This document shows positions 33,286-43,653 of a DNA stretch of 64,000 nt, one piece after another. The stretch spans positions 4,154,001-4,218,000 of the forward strand of contig JAJHTX010000002.1 in the NCBI GenBank assembly GCA_032164295.1, in the 5' to 3' direction. The notes under the pieces were generated by a model. It was not told where the DNA came from. It did not search any database and saw nothing but the letters and a program-made list of their open reading frames with translations. This DNA comes from Inonotus obliquus. Lineage: Eukaryota; Basidiomycota; Agaricomycetes; Hymenochaetales; Hymenochaetaceae. The position numbers and the translations under genes are program-made. The first letter of the stretch is position 1. Every line of letters starts with the position of its first letter.

Positions 33286-35067
33286 CTACGAGTTAATGGT
33301 AATAGCAAAGTCCTTGAACCACGTATATTGGTCCCTGGGAGTGGCATACTCCTCCGAACTTCCGCCAAAGAACGTGCTATTAAGAGATCCTCAGCATTTG
33401 CGTTGCATGAAATGGCGAATCACACTTGCCTAAAGAATAATCCAGAAAATCCAATGGGCTTGGGTTCACCATCCCCGTCGTCGACGGTTGATATCTCAGC
33501 CTCCTTTCCCGAGACGTCGAAAGTATGCTCCCAAAGATAATTGGTGACGGTAACTGTGGAGCTCGGGACTGTTTGCGTGACGGTTGGCTGGTGAAGTGCG
33601 GTTGTAATTATTCCGGAGCGCGAAGCAGACGTGAAGGTCAAGGTCATAGGAAGTTGCTGCTGGCGGAACGGAAGGAGTGGTGGGTTTGTGTATGAGTAGT
33701 GAAGACTGGTAGAGAAGGGTGAAGAGCTGTTGCTAGTGATAAAGGGTGCGGATATGCTTTGATTGGAGCCTGCTTTGCCATGACCTCCTAATATGCCTCC
33801 GATGAGTGATGGCAGAAGACCTCCATCGTCTGCATCGTCTTCTCCAGGCTCTGTCGTCTGCGTTGCGCTCGAGGACAATGTAACTTTGGAAGGTATGTCG
33901 CGATAGAAGACATCGTGTCGATTCATGACGACCTTTCCGTCCACCTCTAATCGAAATCCGCCGTTGTGCTTTCCTGGAGTGTTAAGGGCAACAGTTTGGC
34001 GCACGTGTGTCCATGCACCTGGAGTAAATTTGAAGGATCCTCGGCCAACGGAGAGACCATATGCTGCGTTACACACGGATTCCGGTGGCGCGTGGCAGAG
34101 TGCATAGGACTGTTTGTCTTTCGGGGCATACTGAAGGTGATTGAGTTATACTTCCTCTGCAGCTACCAGAAAAGCGTGGACATACCAAATACAGCTCACC
34201 CGCGCCCCCAGCCCTCCACATCAGCCGCGTGCTGAAACACTCGGTTGCATCATCCCCTCCAGAACACGTCATATGTCCGCCGTATAATCCCGGTAACTTT
34301 CCACCCAATACCCAGTCAAAGTCTTTCGGAAAGAAAACGCTATACTCCAGGGTAACATTGGAGGCATCAGCTAGCGGGAGGGGTGTGGAATAGAAGTCGG
34401 CTCCGCCTTGGGGCGAGTTTCCCGGGTTTATCGAGCCCTCAGGATAGAGTAGCTGCAAAGCCGAAGATGAATTCCACATGCCAATCTGATCCTGAAGGGA
34501 TTTCGTATTATCATCATAACCCAGTCCGTTGACCACCAGGAAGTCATCGAATGCATCAGGGGGCACACCGCTCGTTATTTCCAAGTTACGTTCTCCGCAA
34601 GCGAAATGCGCGATCTTGAAGGAATCGAGGTTCGAGAATAGCGCAGGTGCAGACCAAAAGCTTCCTGGAGTCGCTGTAAACGGGTCGGAAACTGTGATTG
34701 TATTCGTAACAGTGGTGGGAGCGGCGGTGATAGTCACAGTCTCTGGTTCTTCATGAATGGTTGATGTGATTGTCTCCCAAACGACTTCAATTGTCGTTGA
34801 AATCGAGACAGAAAGCGGAGCAATCGAGGATGGGGGAGGTACAGATGGCATCCATAGGAAAGGTGTTGGTGTAGTTTGTTGCTGATCTGATACCTGAGAA
34901 CCTGCTGCCGCATCAACAGCATCACGTTCAACTACGTTTTCGGACATAGAACCAACCCGACTGATTGGTAGTCGCGTTAATCGACGAAAATGAGCATTAC
35001 GAAGCGGTATGGAAAAAGCTAGGAGACTGTTGAAACCGAGAAGGAGAAGTGTCGAAGGGCTCCTCAT
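33286..35067 (-). CDS. Polysaccharide lyase family 14-like secreted protein
   Basis: Three exons, 35067..34186, 34130..33430 and 33376..33286, sum to 558 codons (557 aa). The second intron (33377-33429) uses a GC donor in perfect AG|GCAAGT context; with it the domain end becomes GLFFSTFFGGSSEEYATP, as expected for the family. There is a signal peptide (LLLLGFNSLLAFSIP) and a Thr/Ser/Pro-rich linker. The lyase core has LEYSVFFPKDFDWVLGGKLPGL, FSTRLMWRAGGAGELYLYAP (across intron 1), GSFKFTPGAWTHVRQTVALN and GGFRLEVDG. PL14 enzymes cleave alginate- or glucuronan-type uronans; fungal members probably act on glucuronic-acid polymers. The inserted Ser/Thr-rich loop at about residues 395-460 is unusual. 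Confidence 0.85.
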
Positions 35068-35384
35068 AGTTCAGGACAGTGCTGGGGGCAGCTGAGGGCT
35101 TTGGTGACAGGCTTGGTCAATTCGGTACAGGTTGTATTATTATTGTGTCGCAGACATTGCGTTTTGGACCATGCAGAGTAGTCCGGTCCATAATACGAGA
35201 AAGGCTCCAGTGATACGCCCAATCAATACTATCGCACTATTTGATTATTTGCGGCTCTTCAGCAAGAACTGCGTTGTGATCATTAGTGCATAAAGTAGGT
35301 AGAGGTAGACGAAATAAAAATAAATGAAGACTATGATGCGATCAAACCTTGATGCGATTAGTCAGCCGTTGATTTTCGGGAAAT
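35068..35384. other. Intergenic, no gene seen
   Basis: Upstream of the PL14 gene; borders dispersed repeat R copy 2. Confidence 0.4.
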
Positions 35385-35770
35385 CTGTTATCCGACATGC
35401 CTGCAGTCACAACAAGGGACTCGGATTAGGATCAGTTATCTGAATAGCCAAGCTTGTAGTATTTCAACCCCATCGCTCGTACGCGCACGATGCGACATCT
35501 GAGACTGGATGAAATTGTGACATGCTGAACGTAGCAAAGTGGAATTCTTATCATTGTCACGCACATTTGCATATGCCGTAAACTCGAATAAGGGAAGGGA
35601 AAGGGAAATCGGATCAGAATGACCGTTGAATGGGCGCTATGCATCCCTTGATGATATTCCCATGCTTCCCATGCTTTGCAAACCGTCTCGTGGCTCGCCT
35701 CGCTTGCAGGAGCGTCCACAGGCTCCATCACAAGCACCTTCTCTTACAATCCACCTTGAACGAGAGCGTG
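35385..35770 (+). repeat. Dispersed repeat R, copy 2, fused to the CWC22 paralogue
   Basis: It matches 4985-5520 (inverted) across the TGCAGTCAC..GGGACTCGGAT block, the CATCTGAGACTGGATG block, GTAAACTCGAATAAGGGAAG and the TTTGCAAACCGTCTCG block. Its right end runs directly into exon 7 of the second CWC22 copy, at about 35755-35770, and supplies that copy's C-terminal codons and stop. Confidence 0.7.
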
Positions 35771-38121
35771 ATACCTGTTCGAAATCAGAGTCATCAAAGT
35801 CGCTATCACTATCAGAGTCTGAATCAGAATCTTCTGAAGATGACGATTCTTCCATAAGCGCACGGCGCTGCTCCATAATAAGACGTGGTGCATTCTGATA
35901 ATCAATATGATCAGCTTTAAGCGGTTCAAAATCGAATCGAAGGGCCCACAAACCTTTAGATGCTCTCGCATATCCTCTGTAATCACCCCAAGTCCAATAC
36001 TTGTGAAGTAGTTGATGGAAAACCGAGTATTCTTCGGGTTATCCATAGGGAAAATTCCCGAGCAGAACTTCCTAACTTCTGCATCTTTGAATCTCTCTGC
36101 AATAGTCTTTATACCCATCGCCTCAACCATCTCATGGAACACGATCTTCACAAAGATCCGACTACTACTCGTCGTGTCGTCTTCATTCATCTTGATCGCT
36201 TCAAGTACAGCCCATGAGATAGCATCCGTCGCGAGTACATGGCCGAAGAAGCGGGCGATGTTGCGAAGCCGGTTGGTTTCGTACCGATGTATGGTCTCAT
36301 AGTAGTCACGGAAAGCTTGATCAAGAGCATCGGTCCAGACGCGATTTAGTTTGCTAAATCTTTCGCCAATCAGGCCGTAGAATTTGGAGTACGTGCGCTC
36401 TTGCGAACAACACTCGATCACCATCTTAATCAACTCGATCTGAAACAATGATTAGTCCCACCCAACTACAAGGGCCACATACGACGCACCTCTTCTCCTT
36501 CCTCAATCTGTACTTTCAACAACTTATGTACGGCTTCTTCATAATTGAGCGCATTCATAATGGTCAAATAGATCATTCGTCGAAGATTAACGAGGTTCGT
36601 GGAGGTTTGATCCTCAATGCCCTCTTTTGCTGCGACTGTTGACAGCGTCAGCTCGGACATAAGCAAACAAATAACGCACTTACCCTCCTCCTCCTCCTCC
36701 TCCTCCTCCTCCTCCTCCTCCTCCTCCTCCTCCTCAGAGCTATCATCGCTATTTCCTTCAGATTCTTCTTCTTCGCCCGAATCTTCACCAAGAATTTCGG
36801 ACTTGATCTCTTTGTACTTCTCCTCGTTTTCAACGTTCTTCGGATCGAACTTGAAAATATCTACAGGAATTCGTAAGCAACCGCCGGATAATCCTAGTAG
36901 TTGGAGCACATACTCAAGCCTTCTTGCACTTGGAGTTCGTCGTCAAGCCCAATCTGATGTGTTATCTGTTCTTCCTCCAGAACGAGATCGAGTCCCTCGG
37001 GAATGATAGGGTTATCCTTGTACTTGTCTTTTCGGACCTGCATCAACACCTCCACCATGTATTGCACTCGCTGTGAGATGGCGCCTTCATTAAGCGCCGC
37101 CCGGAAGCGCTCGTAAACCGACGCGTTTGCCTTTGGCGAGTTCTCCGCCAGGTAAGCACCGACCTCTCGCATAAATCCAACGGCAATCTCGATAGAGTCG
37201 TCAGTTGGCCTTTCAAGCAAGAGGACGAGAATTTGTAAGGCAATAATCTCGTGCGCTACAGCTTGGTTGACAAGGTGAGCGATGAACATCGTGGTTGAAA
37301 TGCACAAAGTCTGCGGGTGCAGTTAGGTAATGCAGTTGCAGGAGTAGCGACGTAGTACACTTACCTTGTCATTTCGCTTGAACGCTCGCCTAAATTGACT
37401 GACGAGGCGCGTCAGGAGTAGTTCACCGACTTGGGGCAGTTTCGTGTTTATGATGGCCACAAGTGCCGCAAACACGGGAGTGAATGGTAAACTGGACGCT
37501 TGTGCCTTCATGATGCTACGGAAAAACAGTCCGCGACCACGAATAAGGTTCTCGGAGAATAGCTCGGGTACGATGTCTTTGATATTCGCGATGTTCACCC
37601 TGTTGACGATACCAGTGATCGATTTGCGTAGAGCATCCCATGAAAGACGCTGGAACTCTGGGCCCGACTTATCGTTCGCTGCCGCCTCGGCCTGCATTGC
37701 ACGGAGTCGCGCGGGAGGAATGTACACTCCGCCTGATCGAGACGATAGGAGGTTCTTGAATTCTTCCTGTGCATCAAATCCCTTCTCCTTTTCTTTCTCT
37801 TTCCCATCATCCTGTCCGTTCAGCTCCCTCTCCGCCATTTTCAGTGCAAGCTGACGCTCGCGCTCTCGGCGCCGTACGGGATCGGCATCCACAACTCGTG
37901 GTATATCTGGTTTAATACGGCATCCTGGAGGTGACGTGGATCTGCGGCGGCTTGTAGGAGGTGGAGATAGCAATGGCGAACGCGATGTTGACCTGGCAAT
38001 TTGTTTCCATTAGAGTACAGCTCTGTGGAATCAAAAAAGTGCGAAGAGCATACCTCTTCCTTTTACTCGCAAAAGATGTCGAAGGTAAGTCAGAGATGGG
38101 AGGTAGAGTTGCGGTCGACAT
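35637..38121 (-). CDS. CWC22 paralogue, RS tail replaced by repeat-derived sequence
   Basis: All seven exons of 19025-21647 are present in inverted orientation, with conserved splice sites and open frames from ATG at 38121 to the Ser-Asp tract in exon 7 (from 35894). The MIF4G and MA3 parts are nearly identical, with scattered substitutions (for example [11 protein letters not shown] for [11 protein letters not shown]). After about 20 codons of the Ser-Asp tract the sequence leaves the paralogue and enters repeat R, giving about 40 unrelated residues ([16 protein letters not shown]...) and a stop at 35637. The Glu linker in exon 4 is expanded by a CTC microsatellite. It could encode a shortened spliceosome factor or be a young pseudogene. 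Confidence 0.75.
36685..36736. repeat. CTC/GAG trinucleotide run in CWC22 paralogue
   Basis: About 17 CTC units on the plus strand encode a run of Glu in exon 4 of the paralogue. The corresponding part of the full copy (20411-20429) has only a handful of GAG/GGG codons, so the run expanded after the duplication. Confidence 0.85.
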
Positions 38122-38411
38122 GATGGTTGGACAGGAGTCCTTTTGGTAACAGAATCATGTCGCTGTTGATCTTCAGGCGTTCGCGAGCCTGATCCGGGAT
38201 GTTTATTCTAATCCTTTCGATTTCCCACTTTCGTGGAACTTTGGAGGAGGTCAATCATAATCCTGAGGTTTTGTTCTTATGTAGACCGTTGCAGCAATAT
38301 ATTCATGGCTATTGATCATAGCTTCATGGCATAAGTAATCTCACTCGTGACTTACGATTTCTCAGGCGCTTACGGGTGTCTGTCTTTTACCATCATAGTC
38401 TCAGCCACATT

Positions 38412-39414
38412 ATGCAGATAGTAGGAACTCCCGATTCTTCAGGGCATTCCAAGCCTCCATCAGGTGTGAAAGAAGTAATTGAGAGTGAAATAAAGTAAGT
38501 CCTTACTCGATAACATTCTCGACTCGGGATCATTCATTACCATACGGCTAGGGAATGGCACTTTCGTAGGTATCTCATAGGCAAGCAATGTCCAGAATAC
38601 ACAGTACTACTTACACTTGATTTTCATGTAGATATTTATTTTCTTCAGAATAACAAAGAACAACACAGAGCTGCTCTTGCATTGCGGGATTCAGTCCTGC
38701 GCCTGCGGCGTGATGGTGCTTTCGTAGCTGTCCCTCTATTCAGGGTGAATACAGGACCTATTGGACCTCACCCCGCTGGTAAGTTTGAGACTATCTATAC
38801 ATGGTGTGTCGATGCATGCCCTTGTTCTTTAGGATCATACGAGATATGGTGCCCCTCTGAGTCCTTCGCATCGGTGTTTTCTTATCTCTGTATGAATAGG
38901 GGTGAACTTAGGTGGGATCCCTGTTACTGATGTCCCTTAAACCTGATTAAGTTGTAATGAATTTCAGCATTCTCATCCATCCATTAACGAAGGAAGAGGT
39001 GTGTCGTTCCATTTATTAGGGATCGATGCTTAATGTTAACGAGAGTGATTCGTCGGTTGAAAGAGGGCGTGAGTATCAATAATTCCTCGTGTCTTCCTTA
39101 CAGTATACCTCAAGCCGCTCGCAGAGATCACCAGTTTCGTAATGCATGGATAGGACCTTCATTCCCCCTGGACCTATCCACTCTTCCAATGCGTTCGGAG
39201 GAGATACCTCTACAATATCCTAGCCTCGGTGACATATCAACCTTCTTCCTGTATGCTCTCGTTGATTGACTGATATCTTCTGAATCCGTCAGGCCTTGGG
39301 TATTCGTCTAGGGCTTCGCAACCGTCACTCGAAGAGAGGAAAGCAGCTGGTGAGAAGATTGAGGAGACGCTAAAGGAGCACGAGCCGGAGGCCGCTCCTG
39401 CTCCTTTGGAGTAG
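38412..39414 (+). CDS. DOPA 4,5-dioxygenase family protein
   Basis: Seven exons fit: 38412..38494, 38552..38565, 38632..38778, 38833..38911, 38968..39000, 39125..39228, 39293..39414. The sum is 194 codons (193 aa). Exon 2 is only 14 nt but is needed to give EWHFHIYF, the conserved start of the domain. Other blocks are ALRDSVLRLRRDGAFVAVPL, VNTGPIGPHPAGSYEIW, YLCMNRGELSILIHPLTKEE, NAWIGPSFPLDLSTLP and LGYSSRASQPS. His residues in WHFHIY, GPHP and IHPLT fit the metal site of this extradiol-dioxygenase-like family. In Amanita a member makes betalain pigments; most fungal members have no known substrate. The exon 5/6 junction is the least certain. Confidence 0.85.
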
Positions 39415-39968
39415 CATCTACGCTGTGGGATGTATCACTAAGAGTACGCGTCAATTCATCACGCGCAGTTGACCTTCTCTAAGATAAGATGGAGGTATTA
39501 AACGGTACTGACAGAAGATCGCCAGCACCCATAGTTAGTCTACCCTCTCTCAGGAGCCATTCCTCCGCAGATGCTTCTGGGATGTCGCGTGTGAAGTTGA
39601 TGTAGTATCATCGATTCATCATCTTCGTCTTCCGACTCAGATACGATATTAAATTTCATAGTCAATCGTGCATGTCAGAAGGTATCCTCGAGAGTAGGCT
39701 CCAGTTGTACGTCTTGACCTGAACATTCGATGATGCCCGTCCATTTCGGCCCAGTAATGCACATGTCAGGTCTTTCAGCATAAAACATATTTTCGGCGAC
39801 TAATTTCTTTGAATGTTTGGTTTGTGGAAAGAAAGACACCCCTAGCAAGTAGATGGTGATGGTTGGAAAGTGACACGTATGTGATCACCGTTGCCGAATT
39901 TGTGTAAACTTTGGATCGACATCTCATCTCATTGCCACTAGTACTGCAGCATCCATGATTAAAGCATC
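39415..39968. other. Intergenic, no gene seen
   Basis: Downstream of the dioxygenase gene and upstream of ALG2; no motif recognised. Confidence 0.4.
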
Positions 39969-41745
39969 ATGGAGGACAAAGAAGACAAGCTCAAAGTAGC
40001 CTTCATTCATCCGGACCTTGGCATAGGTGAGTGCTAAGTGAATAAGAATATTCACTTACTGACACTGTCTACTTCGTGTTGGTAGGTGGCGCTGAGAGGC
40101 TTGTCGTAGATGCAGCCCTGGGCTTGCAGCAACTTGGACATGAGATAGACATATATACGTCGCATCATGACCCTAAGCATTGTTTCGAGGAGACAAGAGA
40201 TGGTGCTTTGAGTTTTGTCCTGCTTTATACGTGTAAAAAGCTGACGAGCCACCTTTGGACTTGCAGGGACACTCCGCGTGCACCACGTCAAGTCTCCCTT
40301 TCCCCGGGCATACAGAGGAAAATTCCACATCCTCTTCGCGCATTTGCGTCAAATACACCTTACAATTCATCTACTCTCCGGTCATGCATCTTCGTATGAT
40401 GTATTCTTCGTTGACCAGCTCTCGACATGTGTTCCTCTACTGCGCACGTTCGCAAAGAAGCGTGTTGTATTTTATTGCCATTTCCCCGACAAGCTACTTT
40501 CAGACGGAGAGTTTATTCAAGGAAAAGTGAGAAGGAGAAAGGGCGGATTCTTGAAGAGAATATATAGGATGCCGATGGACTGGGTGGAAGAGGTTACAAC
40601 TGGTATGCTTGGCATTCCTCTAAGCGTGAAGCGAATGAATTACTGATAGTTTGCTAGGCAACGCAGACGTTCTTCTTGCAAACTCGAATTTTACTGCGGA
40701 TGTGTTCAATACATTTTTCAAGATACCCCGTAGTCCAAGGGTGGTATACCCGGGGATTAATTTCACCGCATATGCTCCTCCCTCGAACCTGGATGCTCCG
40801 GAAATACAGGAAATCACGTCGTAAGCAGCTCTTCAACGCAGATCTAATACCGTATTTATTAAGCTTGACGTGATTTGCGAAGAACAGGGACCGTCCGACT
40901 TTGCTCTCGTTAAATCGATTCGAGAAAAAGAAAAACGTTGCGCTTGCTTTGCAAGCTTTTACACGACTCCGATCTGGTCAGCTGACGGATTCGACAATTG
41001 TACCAGAATCGACGCGGAGCCACCTGCGCCTTGTCCTAGCCGGTGAGTGGATTCCTTCGTTTGTCTTTCATACTGTCATTGAAAAGAATCATTAGGTGGT
41101 TTTGATCCAAGGCTACAAGACAACATCGACACACTCCGAGAGCTCCTAACCATCACCGCGGACTCTGGGTTAGGGTACCATATCTCATCGCCTTCCCTCA
41201 CATCTTCCCTCTGCTCCGTCATCCCAGACCATTTGCTATCGCAAGAGAGTTCGACGACCAAGGCGGACGTACTATTTCTACTCAATTTCAGTACACCACA
41301 GCGCGCGGCACTACTCAACTCTTCTTCTACCCTCGCGTTACTGTATACCCCAGCGAATGAGCATTTTGGAATCGGACCTGTAGAAGCTATGGCGTGCGGT
41401 CTTCCGGTACTAGCATGTAACAGTGGCGGTCCCACGGAAAGTGTTCTTACATTACCTCCCGAAGGCCGAACCGGTTGGCTTTGTCCTCCTAATGAAGAAG
41501 AATGGGCGAATACGCTTTCCGAGATCCTCCAACTCTCTGCTGATGGACGGAATGCGTTGGCAGAGCGCGCAAGAGCGCGTGCGCGGGAGTTGTTCGGTAT
41601 GGAGGCTATGGCTTTGGGTGTACAAGAGGCACTTTATGATGCTGCGCAAATGGAATCCTTGGAGACGTCTAGTTACGTGAAGGATGTGGTATTGGCGGTG
41701 GTTATTTCGTTGCTTGCGTATGCTGTTTATTTGTTTGTCGTCTGA
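39969..41745 (+). CDS. alg2: ALG2 alpha-1,3/1,6-mannosyltransferase
   Basis: ALG2 adds the second and third mannoses to the dolichol-linked N-glycan precursor on the cytosolic ER face. Six exons, 39969..40026, 40086..40202, 40267..40602, 40658..40820, 40888..41042 and 41096..41745, sum to 493 codons (492 aa). Visible features are the N-terminal [19 protein letters not shown] loop, YCHFPDKLL, the [13 protein letters not shown] block, [12 protein letters not shown] at the start of the second Rossmann half, and the GT-B E-x7-E motif [12 protein letters not shown] (about residues 365-376) followed by [12 protein letters not shown]. It ends in one membrane helix ([19 protein letters not shown]), as in yeast Alg2. 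The start gives a normal-length protein. Confidence 0.95.
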
Positions 41746-42099
41746 AGGTTTCGGAGGAGGGAGTATCTTCACGCAGTTTGCTTGCGGACTAAATTAGTGC
41801 TTGGGGCTAGTTTATTGCCTCGACGTTATCCCATCAAGTTCGAGGAGAATTTGCTTAGCTTATTCGAAGCTTATTCCTTGTACTACAGCGAAGAGCGTCA
41901 CAGTGCGGACAGTGCGGTACCTTGGCAGAGCCTTCAAATTTGGGGATTATATTCAGACCCCGTCGGTTTTTTCTGTAGTGACAAAGGATACGAGTGATTT
42001 AATCAGAGGCTTTGGACGGGCCATCAAGTTTTGTCTGTTGAAAGAAAAAAAATACAGAGAAAAATCATAAAACATACGTGCTATCTTCTCATCTCGGTC
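41746..42099. other. 3' region of ALG2, no gene seen
   Basis: No gene seen. Confidence 0.4.
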
Positions 42100-42109
42100 A
42101 CCCAGAATG

Positions 42110-42510
42110 GGCAAGTGAGTCAAGTCCCAATATTGTGATATCACAAAGATTCAAAGTAGGATGTCACTACTATGCGTATAATGCATATATGTACGAGAGG
42201 AATCTGTTGTCTGGCACGCCTGCGCTCACAAGGGACTCGGATCAGGATCAGAAATCTGACTAGCCAAGCTTCAACCTCATCGTACGCACGCGCACAATGT
42301 GATATCTGAGACTGGATGGAACCGTGACATGCTGAACAACATATGATATGTCTTATCGCATGCAATGTTATGCACATATGCATACAGAGATATTAATATT
42401 GACTTTGCCTGCACCATATACTCACAAGGAGAAACCTTTGCATTTTCTGTAAACTCGAATGAGGGAAGGAAAAGGGAAATCGTATCAGAATGACCGTCTG
42501 AAGTGTTCAT
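42110..42510 (+). repeat. Dispersed repeat R, copy 3
   Basis: It shares with the 46640-47330 copies the CACAAGGGACTCGGATCAGG block, GATATCTGAGACTGGATGGA, TCTTATCGCATGCAATGTTA, CACAAGGAG-AACCTTTGCAT and GTAAACTCGAATGAGGGAAG. It lies near the family locus at 43143-46347. Confidence 0.7.
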
Positions 42511-42655
42511 GATAGATGAAGATTGGTAGCTTGATTACCGTCATTTTCCATTATGCACCAGATAGCTACCAGTTGAATGGCATACTCCTATGCGTCCCAT
42601 GCCTACTGGGGGGGTTTTAAATTGGGATCATCCTCGAAGGACGGTGAGATTTGAT

Positions 42656-43046
42656 TAGGGCTCTGCGCGTATCTTATCCGGGAAATTGCGGATCCGCGCG
42701 GATATTTTCTTAAAAAATTCGTACTGAGCCCATTTTATACCAAATACAGTATATTAGGGGTTGTAAAATCGTCTAAAATAGCAATCTTTTGATTTGACAT
42801 AGTTTAATCATATGACCTCAAAAATTGATGTCAGCACAACCGATTTAATGATTTAGCTTATCCGGTTTTGGCGCTGCTTATAAGGACACGTTTAACTCCA
42901 TAACTCGCTGGCATCTTGTTTCTACTTCTCCAAAATTGCACGGTAAGCAAGCCATAGGAAGGTCTACTGATGCTGCCATAAATGTTAAATAAAATGTTTT
43001 ACTTTCCGAGGAACCTTAAACCACCGGATATCCGTGCAGAGCCCTA
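42656..43046. mobile_element. hAT-type MITE, 391 bp
   Basis: The element has perfect 11-bp inverted termini (TAGGGCTCTGC ... GCAGAGCCCTA) and an exact 8-bp duplication, GATTTGAT, at 42648-42655 and 43047-43054. It is AT-rich and contains no ORF of note. Its termini differ from those of the Pack-hAT at 6930-9924, so it belongs to another hAT subfamily. Confidence 0.9.
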
Positions 43047-43653
43047 GATTTGATCACGTTCTTTCAAATTCTTTCTCACGGGGTTTAGATATCATGATAA
43101 TAATATAAATTATGCTCCATAATCTAGCATCAGATGCATATACTATCTAGTCCCCTGTGACTTTCCAGTACTACTACTAGTTATCTGCTTATTCATCTGA
43201 TTGATTTGCCAATCATTCCACAACCTTCTGCGACTCTGTCCACCACTGCTAGGTTGTGTCACAGAATCTCTTGATCCTGAATCTGGCTGTAGATGTTGCA
43301 TCTTCTTTGATGCTTTGTATTCCCTGACTTTATCATTGTTCTCTTTTGCTATCTTCTCTACACGTACAAGAATGTCAACATCCAGATATGTCTTTAAGAC
43401 AAGTCCTTGGAACTAGTATATGACATATGAATCAGTTATTTGATCACACGCTAAAGGAATACAGCCGCAACATACTGATTGTCGGGGGAGTTTTATGATG
43501 GTTGAAGGTAGCAGCCAACTATTCCTATTCAAGACTCTTGACCCATTGAACCACAATTTGATAGGATCTGGTTGCCCATCAAGTTGGGAAGTTGGGTAGA
43601 TCGGGATCAATTCCTTCCATCAAATCGTTCGTTTTTTGACTTGTTCAGGGCCC

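Noticed and set aside
36648..36833. Arginine-run ORF in the CWC22 copy
   Set aside because: It is the out-of-frame reading of the CTC/GAG microsatellite.
38412..41745. A biosynthetic cluster of the DOPA-dioxygenase family gene with its neighbours
   Set aside because: The neighbours are CWC22 and ALG2, which are housekeeping genes; no oxidase, transporter or regulator of a pigment pathway is present.
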